From contig NZ_LR134290.1 of the NCBI RefSeq assembly GCF_900636545.1, positions 1 to 64,000 of the forward strand: 64,000 nucleotides of DNA, read 5' to 3'. How positions within the stretch are numbered: position 1 is the stretch's first letter; the number at the start of each line of letters is the position of its first letter. The translations under genes and the position numbers were made by a program. The DNA is from Pseudomonas mendocina. GTDB taxonomy: Bacteria; Pseudomonadota; Gammaproteobacteria; Pseudomonadales; Pseudomonadaceae. Below are positions 12,470 through 21,695 of the stretch, one piece after another. The notes beneath the pieces were generated by a model. That model was given only the letters and a program-made list of their open reading frames with translations, was not told where the DNA came from and searched no databases.

Positions 12470-15400
12470 GGCAGCGTCGACAGCGGTACACGGTACAGGG
12501 CGTCACCCGGCTCGGCATTGCCGAAGCGCACCCAGTTGGCCATGTCGTTGTGGAAGGTTTCGTAGAGGCGAATCTTCGACTCCAGCTCGTCGATGAAGTC
12601 TTCCTGCTCGGCCACCGACAATGACAGCCAGAGGTCCTGGGTCATGCTCAGCGCCTTGCTGCGATACGGCAGGCCGTCGAGGTATTCGCCGAGTACGCCG
12701 CTCTGGGCCAGATTGGCGCCCCGGCGCAGCGCCGATGGATCGCGACTCATGTAGGCGCTGGCGCTGGCGATTTCGCTGAAGAAGTCGGCCGGCGAGGTCT
12801 TGGTCTTGCGCGCGGCGTCGACGATCAGTTTGAGCGACTGCTGCAGGTCGTTGAGCTGCAGTTTGGTCAGCATCACGCAGACCTGCAGGGTTGGCAGGTT
12901 GGGGTTGCTCAGGTCGCGGTCGGCGGTCCAGGCGCTGACCAGTTGCGGCGCCTGACTGGCGCTGCGGCGGCCGAGAAAATCCATGTGCATGGCGTAGCCG
13001 ATGGCCTGCGACTTGGCCGCCAGGTTGGCGCCGCCGGCCAGTTGCGGGGTGACTGGCGCCTGCTGGGCACGGATCTGCTGCGCCAGTTCGGCAAAGGTCG
13101 AGCCGATCTCGCGCACGCGCTCGCCGAAGGCTTCGACATCACCACCCGGCACCGAGACGTAGAGGTCGCCGATCTGCGGGTTGCTGTCGGCCGTCAGCAC
13201 CCGGTACTGCTGCTCGGCCGAGGCGTGGTTGGTCTTGCCGGCCGGTGTGCGCAGATGCAGGGCGAAGATCTTGATCTGCTTGCTCAGAGCGGCCTGGCGT
13301 ACCTCGGCCTCGTTCATTCGGGTGCTGCTGTGCGGGTCGTTCTTGCGCAGTGCACCGGCGTCGCTAACCAGCAGGATCAGGCGCCCGCCATAACTCGACC
13401 AGTCCATGCCTTCGACGGCCTGCATGACGCCGGCGAACGCATCCTCGTTGAAGGAATGGCTGGACACGCTGGTCGCCTGCACCTGTTCGGCGGCGCGCAG
13501 GAAACGCTGCGGGTCGCTGCCGTCCTGCAGGCTGACCAGGGTCTTGCTCAGGTATTGCAGCCCTGGGGTGCGCTCGGTGCTGTTGCGATAGCCGACCAGA
13601 CCGAAGCTGACGTTATCCAGCTCGCCACGTGCCTGCAGCTGGCTCTGCAGCTCGCTGACCACCTGGCGTACGCGGTCGATGTAGGGTTGCATCGACACCG
13701 AGGTGTCGACCACCAGCACGATGCCGGTGCGGAAGCCCGAATCGGTGGCAGTCGCCGGCTTGCCGGCAGGTGTCTGAGACTGGGCGACGTTGCCGGGATC
13801 GATCGAGGCGATGTTGAGCAACTGCACCGGCTGCCCCTCGGCGTCGAAGGCTTCGCGGAAGTCGAAGATCGGCATCAGGTAGAACTGATCCTGCGGCACG
13901 GCGCTGGCGGTGGGCTCCAGTGCAACCACCTGCGGTACCTGCTCGGGGTCGTTCTGCGCCTTGAGCAGCAGCTCGCGAGCCTGGCTGGTGCGATCGATCA
14001 GGCGCTCCACGTCGGCGGCCTGTTGCATGAACAGCACCGGTGCCCGACCGGAGCGTTCGGTGAACTTCAGCACCAGGCTCTGTTTCCAGTCGGTTGCCTG
14101 TTCCGCGGCGATCCAGCCCTGCACCCGGCCATCGCTGGCCGCACCGACCTGCAGCCAGGTCTGGCCGTCCTGGCTGCGTTTCGCATACACGTAAAGCACC
14201 GAGAAGGCTGGCAGCGCCTCGCCGCTGGCGGCGCTGGGAGCGTTAAGCAGTTGCGCGCCGGGCTTGGCCAGGATGCGCTGGTAAAGGGTCTTCTTGCCCG
14301 GCATGAGCAGCGGATGGTCGCCCGCTTCGCCCGTGTCGGCCACTGGCTGTGTATCTGCGACTGGCTGCTCGTCGCGCTGCGGTGGGGTGTCCGAGGCCAC
14401 CACCGGAGACGGTTGCGCGAGCCACCAATAGGCGCCGCCACCCAGACCCAGCGCGGCGGCTATGGCCACTGCCAGCAGTGCCATGCGAGGGCTCTTGCTA
14501 GCAGCAGTGGACGGCTGCCCCGCTACTCTGCCTGCCATGGCAGTCGGTGCGGGCGCCACGGTCGGCGCCGGGGTCGGTGCGCTGCGTGGAATCTCGATGG
14601 AGACCGGTTGCAGATCGCCGAGCTCGCTAGTCGAGGGCGCGCTCAGCGTGGTCTGCGGGGTGAGCGCTGGACGGATCACGGTCGCATCCGAGTCGGGTGT
14701 CGGTTGGGTATCCAGCGCGGCCAGCAATTCTCCGGCATTGCTGAAGCGTTCATCCGGATTCTTTGCCAGCAGGCGTTGCAGCAGCGTCTGATAGCGGCTG
14801 TGCTGCAATGGCAGCTCCGGCAATGGTTGGGTCAGGTGCGCCAGCGCCGTGGACAGGGCATCGGTGCCCATGTACGGCAACTCGCCGACCAGAATTTCAT
14901 AGAGCACCACGCCCAACGCATAGAGGTCGGCGCGGCCGTCGATATCCAGACCGCGCGCCTGCTCGGGGCTCATGTAGTTGGGCGTGCCGACGGCAAAGCC
15001 CACCTGGGTGAACTGGGTACTGTCGTCGAGCGACTTGGCGATACCGAAGTCCGACAGCACCGCGGTGCCGTCGGCGCGAAAGAGGATGTTGGCCGGTTTC
15101 ACGTCGCGGTGGATCAAGCCCTGGCTGTGGGCGTAGCCCAGCGCCGAGGCGATCTGGCGGATGTACTGCAGGCCCTGCTCGGGGCTCAGGCCGGCGGCGA
15201 TACGCTCGCGCAGTGTACCGTTGGGCAGGTACTCCATGGCCATGTAGTAGTGCTCGCCGGCGTTGCCGATGTCGTGCACGGTGACCACATGCGGGTGGGC
15301 CAGACGCGCCAGGGTCTTGCCCTCGCGCAGGAAACGCTCGCAGAACGAGGCATCGGCCGCCAGCGCCGGGGCCATGATCTTCAACGCCACCTTGCGCTCG

Positions 15401-15489
15401 AGGGAGCGCTGCAGCGCCAGGTAGACGGTGGCCATGGCGCCTTCGCCGATCACGCCTTCGATGTCGAAACCGGGAATGTTCAGGTCCAT
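12466..15489 (-). CDS. ppkA: T6SS serine/threonine kinase PpkA
   Basis: Hanks-type kinase that phosphorylates Fha to switch on the H1-T6SS. I place the start at ATG 15489 (MDLNIPGFDIEGVIGEG), giving 1007 residues; the upstream part of the open frame overlaps pppA and is not coding. Kinase motifs: Gly-rich loop GEGAMATVYL (15-24), Lys37 in VALK, HRD at 127-129 (HRDVKPANILF) and DFG at 147-149. A Pro-rich linker leads to one transmembrane helix (about 335-355), then a periplasmic region with a von Willebrand A domain whose MIDAS motif is DTSVS. It overlaps pppA by 10 bp and tagT by 4 bp. Confidence 0.95.
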   Translation of the reverse strand: MDLNIPGFDIEGVIGEGAMATVYLALQRSLERKVALKIMAPALAADASFCERFLREGKTLARLAHPHVVTVHDIGNAGEHYYMAMEYLPNGTLRERIAAGLSPEQGLQYIRQIASALGYAHSQGLIHRDVKPANILFRADGTAVLSDFGIAKSLDDSTQFTQVGFAVGTPNYMSPEQARGLDIDGRADLYALGVVLYEILVGELPYMGTDALSTALAHLTQPLPELPLQHSRYQTLLQRLLAKNPDERFSNAGELLAALDTQPTPDSDATVIRPALTPQTTLSAPSTSELGDLQPVSIEIPRSAPTPAPTVAPAPTAMAGRVAGQPSTAASKSPRMALLAVAIAAALGLGGGAYWWLAQPSPVVASDTPPQRDEQPVADTQPVADTGEAGDHPLLMPGKKTLYQRILAKPGAQLLNAPSAASGEALPAFSVLYVYAKRSQDGQTWLQVGAASDGRVQGWIAAEQATDWKQSLVLKFTERSGRAPVLFMQQAADVERLIDRTSQARELLLKAQNDPEQVPQVVALEPTASAVPQDQFYLMPIFDFREAFDAEGQPVQLLNIASIDPGNVAQSQTPAGKPATATDSGFRTGIVLVVDTSVSMQPYIDRVRQVVSELQSQLQARGELDNVSFGLVGYRNSTERTPGLQYLSKTLVSLQDGSDPQRFLRAAEQVQATSVSSHSFNEDAFAGVMQAVEGMDWSSYGGRLILLVSDAGALRKNDPHSSTRMNEAEVRQAALSKQIKIFALHLRTPAGKTNHASAEQQYRVLTADSNPQIGDLYVSVPGGDVEAFGERVREIGSTFAELAQQIRAQQAPVTPQLAGGANLAAKSQAIGYAMHMDFLGRRSASQAPQLVSAWTADRDLSNPNLPTLQVCVMLTKLQLNDLQQSLKLIVDAARKTKTSPADFFSEIASASAYMSRDPSALRRGANLAQSGVLGEYLDGLPYRSKALSMTQDLWLSLSVAEQEDFIDELESKIRLYETFHNDMANWVRFGNAEPGDALYRVPLSTLP

Positions 15490-16217
15490 GAGGCGGGCTC
15501 GCTGGTCTTGATGACGATGGCGGTGATGTTGTCGGGAGCGCCGCGGGTCAGGCCCAGATGAACCAGACTGCGCACCACCTGATAGGGGTCGGCATGGGCC
15601 AGTACATCGCGGATCTCGTGGTCTTCGGCCGTACGAGTGAGGCCGTCGCTGCACAGCAGCCAGGTATCGCCGGGGAGGACCTCGAACTGGCTACCGGCGA
15701 GTTCCAGCTGGTCCTGCACGCCGACGGCGCGGGTGACGACGTTGGCGCGAGGATGCAGGCGCGCCTCGGCCTCGCTGAGCAGGCCGCTGTCCTGCAGGTC
15801 CTGCACGTAGCTGTGGTCACGCGAGACCGCCTGCAGCTCACCCGCTCGCAGCCGGTACAGTCGGCTGTCGCCGGCCCACAGGCACAGGCCACGGTCGCCA
15901 CGCGTCGCCATCAGCACCACGGTGCTGCCCATCATGCTTACGCCGCGCAGTTGGGTCTGCTCGCGCACCGCCGCATTGACCTGGCTGAGGCTGTGTCGCA
16001 GTACCTGCTCGTAGTCATTCAGGCTGTCGCTTGCGTTGAGGTTGCGCAGGCTGTCGACGATCAGGCTGCTGACGTAATCGCCCGCGGCGTGTCCGCCCAT
16101 GCCATCGGCCACGACCCAGAGGCCGGCTTCGGGCCGCTCCAGATAGGCGTCTTCGTTGATCTGACGAACCAGGCCGACATGACTGTAGGCCGCCGACTGG
16201 TAGTGCAGTGCAGTCAT
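15480..16217 (-). CDS. pppA: T6SS protein phosphatase PppA (PP2C family)
   Basis: Metal-dependent phosphatase that reverses PpkA phosphorylation of Fha and switches the H1-T6SS off. Start ATG 16217 (MTALHYQSAAYSHVG) overlaps the tagF stop as ATGA and gives 245 residues; the longer open frame upstream is antagonised by overlap with tagF. PP2C motifs are present: VRQINEDAYL, VVADGMGGHAAGDYVS, WAGDSRLYRLR, LLCSDGLT and PDNITAIVI, including the metal-binding Asp residues. Overlap with ppkA by 10 bp couples kinase and phosphatase expression. Confidence 0.95.
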   Translation of the reverse strand: MTALHYQSAAYSHVGLVRQINEDAYLERPEAGLWVVADGMGGHAAGDYVSSLIVDSLRNLNASDSLNDYEQVLRHSLSQVNAAVREQTQLRGVSMMGSTVVLMATRGDRGLCLWAGDSRLYRLRAGELQAVSRDHSYVQDLQDSGLLSEAEARLHPRANVVTRAVGVQDQLELAGSQFEVLPGDTWLLCSDGLTRTAEDHEIRDVLAHADPYQVVRSLVHLGLTRGAPDNITAIVIKTSEPASWT

Positions 16218-16867
16218 TGCGCGACCACCTCCGGTCCCAGCAGGTAAACCGCGAAAGACTCGGTCGGCGGCAGCCCCTGGCAACGGCGCAGGCCGGCCGC
16301 GATGCGTTGTGAGCCACGCCCCCACCACAGGCTGGCGCCGCTGCAGGCCTGGGCGGCCAGCGCTGCCAGGCGCCCCGCTGCATCGACTGCCGGCCAGTGT
16401 TGCAGGCCATGCGCCTCGTCGTGCGTGGGTGTCACTGTGTCCGGCAAGGGGTCCAGGCGCTGCACCTCGCTCTCGAAGTCTTCGAAGCGGGCGCCCTCTT
16501 CCAGGGTGCTCAGCAGCAGGTTCTCGATCCGCTCGAACCATGTTTCGCCCGCCTGCAAGGCCTGCAGCGTTTGCCCGCAGGGGATACTGCAGGCGATGGT
16601 CAGCGGGAAGTAGCGGCCCACGCGGTCGATGCTTGGCATCAGCACCCCGGTCATGGCCTCGCTACCGCACACGCCAGGTGCCAGGGCGAAGCGCCACAAC
16701 GGGCTGGTCAGGTAGGCGTCCAGCCAGTGTTCACCGAGTTGTTGCCGGCTTGTCTGCAGGCCAGCCGACAGCCAGGCGTCCCAGCTGCGCTGGAAGTCCT
16801 TCGGCAGGTTGCGCTCGATGAAGTCGCCGCGGCTGGCGACCTTGCCGTAGAAACCCATCATCGTCAT
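16214..16867 (-). CDS. tagF: T6SS negative regulator TagF
   Basis: Post-translational repressor of H1-T6SS that in P. aeruginosa acts through Fha independently of phosphorylation. The 217-residue product begins MTMMGFYGKVASRGDF, with the family signature GKVASRGDFIERNLP followed by a Trp-rich region (WDAWLSAGLQ). The start ATG 16867 overlaps the tssM stop (ATGA); two further ATGs follow within four codons (16861 and 16858), so the exact start may be up to 9 bp shorter. It is a stand-alone TagF, not fused to PppA as in some bacteria. Confidence 0.92.
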   Translation of the reverse strand: MTMMGFYGKVASRGDFIERNLPKDFQRSWDAWLSAGLQTSRQQLGEHWLDAYLTSPLWRFALAPGVCGSEAMTGVLMPSIDRVGRYFPLTIACSIPCGQTLQALQAGETWFERIENLLLSTLEEGARFEDFESEVQRLDPLPDTVTPTHDEAHGLQHWPAVDAAGRLAALAAQACSGASLWWGRGSQRIAAGLRRCQGLPPTESFAVYLLGPEVVAQ

Positions 16868-19800
16868 AGCCGCTCCGGCAGGGTGAAGCCGGCCACTGCG
16901 CGACTCTTGAAAGGATTGAAGGCACTGCTGGCACGCAGTTCGTAGGCAACGCTGGAACGATCCAGGCGTACGCGCAGGTTGAAGCGATCCGGCGAGGCAC
17001 CGCCAATCAGCTCGGACTGATCGAGCAGGCGGAACCAGGCCCACGGCCCTTCCAGGGTCAGGGCCGAGCGCCCGCCTTCCACCGGTGGCGACACCGACAG
17101 GCGTACCACGCCGATGCTGCTGGGGTTCGGCCATTGCACCGCCACCGGACGGCTCGGGCCATGGTCGAAACCGATCAGTTGGCCGTCGAGATCGAGCTGC
17201 GACTGGCTGATGGTGGCATCCATGCTCACCGGCTTGAGGTCGAAGCGCACGCTGGGCTGCAGGCCGCCGCTGCGGAAGAACTCGTCGCGGATCAGCGCCG
17301 CGCGCTGGAAGGTCTGCAGCACACCGGCGGAGATGCCCAGCTTCTGTGCCGCGCCCGGCTGCCAGCGCCAGGTGCGTGCGGAGGTATCGACGTAGGGTTG
17401 CAGGTACTTGCGGAAGTAGCTGTCCATGACCCCGCCGACGCCGAAGAACTGGCCGAAATCATCCAGCGTGGCGTCGCGCTGGCTACCCGGCACCATGGGG
17501 TAACGGCCGGCCAGCGACTGCCGCCAGACATTGACCACGTCGCTTTGCCAGGCCGCATTGAGCTGGTTGCGCACCCCGCCCATCATGCTGTTGGTGCTGG
17601 CTGCGACGACCGAGCCTACCAGGCCCTGAACCAGCTTCGGCTGACGTGCCGCTGTCAGGTTGACCCTTGCCGCGGCGGCACTGGCCTGGTTCTTCGCCTC
17701 GCCGAGCAGCGCCTCGCCGCTGGCGCCGACCATGCTGCTGAGTTGCACGTAAAGTTCGTTGAGATCCGCCAGCAGGCCATCGATGGCCATCGGCGCCGAC
17801 GGGTCCTGGCTGACCAGGCTGTTGAGCTCGGCGAAATGCGCGCTGACCGGATCGATCTCGCTCACCGCCGCCACGGCATTGCCGGCGGGAGTCTGGCCAA
17901 GCAGCGAGCCGAGCTTCTGCTTGAGCTGGTCGACACCCTCGTCGCTGGTCTTGGCCACACCTTCGGCTTCGGGCGCCTGCTGCAGATCGGTTTCCCGCGC
18001 CACTGCGATCAGCAACTGCTTGAGCGGCGAGGATGGTCCCGAGAGTATCCGCAGCACGTCGGCGGCCTGGGCCACGCTGGTGATCGACACGAAGTCGAGA
18101 TCGGCCAGCAGCGCATCCCACTGTTGCACGTAATCGCGCAGGTACAGCTGGCGTACATCGGCGGCCAGGTTCACCGCGTCCTGAGTGCTGTCGAGCTGAC
18201 GGCCCAGCACCCATTGTTCCTCGGCTACCACGCTGGCCTGGCCGACGCTGGCGCGGAGGAAGGCTTCACGGTAACCGCGGCGGGTGTAGAAACCACTCAG
18301 CGGATCGCTCAGCGCTTTGCCACTCTTGCGCGTGAAGATCAGCGCGGCGTCGCGCCCGGCGGCTTCGCTGATGCGGAAGTCACTGACCCCGGCCGGCAGC
18401 TTCTGCCGCTTGACCCGGTCGTATACGCGCTGCGCCAGCGGCAGACGTTGCAGTTGCATGCGCAGCTCGTCGATCAGGCGCTGATCCAGACGCGCGTCCG
18501 GTGGACGACGTTCGAACAGCGCCTGCAGATGCCCGTCGAGCGCCTGGCGCTGCTCGCCCGGCAAGTCACGCGGCAGGCTCTGATCCCAGTCCAGAGCGAT
18601 CCAGGCCTTGATGAACTCGGCGTCGTAATGTTCGCCGCCACCGAGCATCAGGTAGGCCTTGAGTCCTTCGTAGAGGTAATCGGTGCCACCGCCGGAACGC
18701 AGTTGTTCCTCAACGCGGCTGAGCAGGCGCGGGGCGAAGGTGGCTACCAGCAGACGGCGATAGACGCTGGCGGCCTGCTCCTCGAGCATGTCGCCCTGAT
18801 ATAGACCCAGGCCCTTGGCCCAGTCCGGCGGATCGCCGGCCAGGTTGCGCACGGCATCGAGCAGGGGCAATACCGCCAGCACGTCGCGCTGCGCCGGGCT
18901 GAGGCTGCGCACCTGCTGCTCCAGCGGCACGGTACGCGCGCCGACCTGGGCGATATGCTCACGGTTGGCGTTGAAGCTGAGCAGCCACAGCGTACTCACC
19001 ACCAGTACCAGTGCCACGCTGGCGGCCAGCGAGCCGATGGCCAGCCATCTGCGGCGGCGCTCGACCTTCTGGTCGACGCCGACCAGGCCGCGCTCGGCGA
19101 AGGCGACGCGGCTGAACAGGTGCTGGAGGAAATAGCTGCGGCCGCTGCCGCTCTGCCTGGCCAGGTGCTGGCGGTCGAGGTTCATGCTCTGCGCCATGGC
19201 GCCGATCAGGCGGTCGATCGGGCTGCCTTCCTGGGTGCCGCTGGTGAAGTACACACCGCGCAGCAGGCTGCGCTCCTCGTAGGCATTGGGTTTGAACACG
19301 CCGTTGAGGAACTCGCCGAGCAGGCTCTTGATCGCCGCGAACTGCTGCGGGAAACCGTAGATCAGGTCGCGTCGTGCCGGATCGCGTTCACGCTGCAGGC
19401 GTTCGACCAGGCGCTGGTTGAGGCGCTGTTCGAGGGCGACGAACTCGCTGTCGAAATGTTCCAGCGGGCCGCCGATGCTCTTGCCGTCATCCAGGGCGAA
19501 GGTAAAGCCCCAGACCTGGGCGCGTTCCTCACGGCTGAGGTCGTCGAAGAACTCCATGAAGCCCGGCACCAGGTCGCACTTGGTCAGCATCACGTAGACC
19601 GGGAAACGCACGCCGAGCTGGGTATACAGCTCCTGCACCCGCGAGCGGATCGCCGCCACGTGTGCGGCGCGCTCGCTTTCGCTGCTCTGCAGTAGGTCGG
19701 AGAGGCTGATGGCGATGAAGGCGCCATCGATCGGGCGACGCGCACGCTGGGTCTTGAGCAGGTCGAGAAAACCGAGCCAGGCCGCTTTGTCCACCTGGGC

Positions 19801-20364
19801 GTGGCTGTCCTGAGTGGTATAGCGCCCGGCGGTGTCGAGCAGCACCGCTTCGTCGGTGAACCACCAGTCGCAGTTGCGCGTACCGCCGACGCCGCGAACG
19901 GCCCCGGCGCCCAACTGCGCTGCCAGCGGGAAGTTCAGGCCGGAGTTGACCAGTGCGGTGGTCTTGCCGGAGCCGGGTGGCCCGATGATCACGTACCACG
20001 GCAGTTGATACAGGTTGCGCCGCTCATCGCCGCCCAGGCGCGCCTTCTTCAGCAGCGTCAGGGCTTCGTCCATGCGCTGGCGCAGCGTCGCCAGCTCCTC
20101 GGCGGTGGCCACGCTGGCGGCGTCCGGCGCGGCCTGTGCTGCCAGGCCGTCGAGCACCTTGCGTTCCTGCTGGCGTTCGCGCAGCAGACAGAACAGGCGC
20201 CAGCCGAGCCACAGGGCGAACAGCAGTATGATCAGCGTCCAGCGCGTCCAGGCCGGCTGCAGTGCATTGAGCAGCGGACCGATGAACCAGATGATCAGGC
20301 TCAGGGCGATCAGCCCGAGCAGCGGGATGACCCAGCGGGTGATGAATCCGAACAACGCCTTCAC
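16864..20364 (-). CDS. tssM: T6SS membrane complex protein TssM (IcmF)
   Basis: Central inner-membrane component of the TssJLM trans-envelope complex. The 1166-residue protein has two N-terminal transmembrane helices (about 8-30 and 38-58), a cytoplasmic NTPase domain with Walker A GPPGSGKTTALVNSG (about 128-142) and LDTAGRY, the G4-like VMLTKCDLVPGF, a third helix near residue 455 (LAASVALVLVVSTLWLL), and a large periplasmic C-terminal region that binds TssJ. Starts at ATG 20364 overlapping the tssL stop by 4 bp. Length and Walker motif are intact, so it is predicted ATPase-competent. Confidence 0.96.
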   Translation of the reverse strand: MKALFGFITRWVIPLLGLIALSLIIWFIGPLLNALQPAWTRWTLIILLFALWLGWRLFCLLRERQQERKVLDGLAAQAAPDAASVATAEELATLRQRMDEALTLLKKARLGGDERRNLYQLPWYVIIGPPGSGKTTALVNSGLNFPLAAQLGAGAVRGVGGTRNCDWWFTDEAVLLDTAGRYTTQDSHAQVDKAAWLGFLDLLKTQRARRPIDGAFIAISLSDLLQSSESERAAHVAAIRSRVQELYTQLGVRFPVYVMLTKCDLVPGFMEFFDDLSREERAQVWGFTFALDDGKSIGGPLEHFDSEFVALEQRLNQRLVERLQRERDPARRDLIYGFPQQFAAIKSLLGEFLNGVFKPNAYEERSLLRGVYFTSGTQEGSPIDRLIGAMAQSMNLDRQHLARQSGSGRSYFLQHLFSRVAFAERGLVGVDQKVERRRRWLAIGSLAASVALVLVVSTLWLLSFNANREHIAQVGARTVPLEQQVRSLSPAQRDVLAVLPLLDAVRNLAGDPPDWAKGLGLYQGDMLEEQAASVYRRLLVATFAPRLLSRVEEQLRSGGGTDYLYEGLKAYLMLGGGEHYDAEFIKAWIALDWDQSLPRDLPGEQRQALDGHLQALFERRPPDARLDQRLIDELRMQLQRLPLAQRVYDRVKRQKLPAGVSDFRISEAAGRDAALIFTRKSGKALSDPLSGFYTRRGYREAFLRASVGQASVVAEEQWVLGRQLDSTQDAVNLAADVRQLYLRDYVQQWDALLADLDFVSITSVAQAADVLRILSGPSSPLKQLLIAVARETDLQQAPEAEGVAKTSDEGVDQLKQKLGSLLGQTPAGNAVAAVSEIDPVSAHFAELNSLVSQDPSAPMAIDGLLADLNELYVQLSSMVGASGEALLGEAKNQASAAAARVNLTAARQPKLVQGLVGSVVAASTNSMMGGVRNQLNAAWQSDVVNVWRQSLAGRYPMVPGSQRDATLDDFGQFFGVGGVMDSYFRKYLQPYVDTSARTWRWQPGAAQKLGISAGVLQTFQRAALIRDEFFRSGGLQPSVRFDLKPVSMDATISQSQLDLDGQLIGFDHGPSRPVAVQWPNPSSIGVVRLSVSPPVEGGRSALTLEGPWAWFRLLDQSELIGGASPDRFNLRVRLDRSSVAYELRASSAFNPFKSRAVAGFTLPERL

Positions 20365-21692
20365 TCCACACCCTCCGCCAGCACGGTGATCTCTACCCGG
20401 CGATTCTTCGCCCGTCCTTCGGCCGTGGCATTGGATGCCAGCGGTTCGGTGTCGCTCAGGCCCTCGGCGCTGAAGCGCTCGGCCTGGCCGGTACGCGCTG
20501 CGAGAATCTGCAGCACCTCTTCGGCGCGGGCACGCGACAGTGCCCAGTTGGAGGGGAAGCGCAGCGTGGCGATCGGCTGGTTGTCGCTGTGGCCGGTGAT
20601 GCGCACCTGGCCCTTGACCTTGGCGACAGCCTCGGCGATGCGCAGCAGCAACGGCTGGAAGTCGTCACGGATGCTGGCGCTGCCGGAGCTGAACAGCTCG
20701 TCGCCGCGGATGGTCACCACCGAGCGGTCGACGCCATCCTCGACCGCTACGCGGTTGGCGCGGATGTCGTCGGCGAGGAAGGTGGCCAGGCGCGGGCGCT
20801 CCACTACACGCGGCTTCACCACGGCCGGTTCGATGCTCTGCACCGGTACTTCGCCCAGTGCGTGAATCTGCCGGAACACCGGTTCGGCATCGGCTGCCAG
20901 TTTCATCCGCAACACCAGCAGCACCAGCAGCAACAGCGCCAGAGCTACGGCCAGGCCGACCCAGGGCGGCAGCAGTCGTGACAAGCGATCCGGGGCCACG
21001 TTGACCCCGCGCCAGTGCGGTGACAGCTCGTGTTCGCGCTCGCCACGCACGCTGCGCAGGGTCGCGGCGGTGCGCTCGCGCAGCGCTTCCAGCTGGCTGC
21101 GACCGTCATGCATGACCCGATAGCGACCCTCGAAGCCGAGGCTGGTGCACAGGTACAGCAGTTCAAGCAGATCGAGCCGTTCACGTGGGCTTTGCAGGCA
21201 GTGTTCGAGCAGCTGGAACACCTTCTCGCCGCCCCAGGCCTCGTTGTGCACGGTGATCAGCAGGCTTTGCTTGCCCCACTCGCTGGTGCTGCCCCAGGGC
21301 GTGCTCAGCACCGCCTCGTCGAGGGCGGTGCACAGCGCATAGCGCGCCAGCAACACGTCGTTGCGCGGCACACCGGCGGCCTCGGCGCGCTGTTCGAACT
21401 GGCGCAGGTAGCCCAGCAGCTGCGCGCGCAGGCTGGCTGGAGCGGGATGGGCCAAGGTGCTGCGCAATCGGGTGAGCATGCTCAGCAGCGGCCCGGCGGC
21501 CTGCTCCAGCGGGTTCATGCCACGGGCCTGGCCCGCCGGTAGCGGCGCAGCCGGCATCTGCAGCGGCGCTGCCGGGGCCTCGGCTGGCGCCTGCGGAGCA
21601 CGACCACCGGGGCGCGGCATGAACTGGGTGCGATCGTTGTTCGCCGGTTGCGCTGCTGGCGGCTTGTTCAGCCAGTCGTCTTGATCGGTCAT
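20361..21692 (-). CDS. tssL: T6SS protein TssL with C-terminal OmpA-like peptidoglycan-binding domain
   Basis: Inner-membrane DotU-family partner of TssM. The 443-residue 'extended' TssL has a Pro/Ala-rich N-terminus, the cytoplasmic DotU domain (about 55-225), one transmembrane helix (about 243-264, Leu/Val-rich), and a periplasmic OmpA/MotB-like domain with ITGHSDNQPI and NWALSRARAEEVLQIL (about 365-435), which anchors the complex to peptidoglycan. The fused OmpA domain is typical of H1-type TssL. It lies 3 bp after tssK and overlaps tssM by 4 bp. Confidence 0.95.
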   Translation of the reverse strand: MTDQDDWLNKPPAAQPANNDRTQFMPRPGGRAPQAPAEAPAAPLQMPAAPLPAGQARGMNPLEQAAGPLLSMLTRLRSTLAHPAPASLRAQLLGYLRQFEQRAEAAGVPRNDVLLARYALCTALDEAVLSTPWGSTSEWGKQSLLITVHNEAWGGEKVFQLLEHCLQSPRERLDLLELLYLCTSLGFEGRYRVMHDGRSQLEALRERTAATLRSVRGEREHELSPHWRGVNVAPDRLSRLLPPWVGLAVALALLLLVLLVLRMKLAADAEPVFRQIHALGEVPVQSIEPAVVKPRVVERPRLATFLADDIRANRVAVEDGVDRSVVTIRGDELFSSGSASIRDDFQPLLLRIAEAVAKVKGQVRITGHSDNQPIATLRFPSNWALSRARAEEVLQILAARTGQAERFSAEGLSDTEPLASNATAEGRAKNRRVEITVLAEGVE

Positions 21693-21695
21693 GGA

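Noticed and set aside
12943..15561. Long plus-strand open frame opposite ppkA
   Set aside because: Antisense shadow of a GC-rich gene; the translated sequence is repetitive in His/Gly/Ala/Leu and matches nothing, while PpkA motifs are clear on the minus strand.
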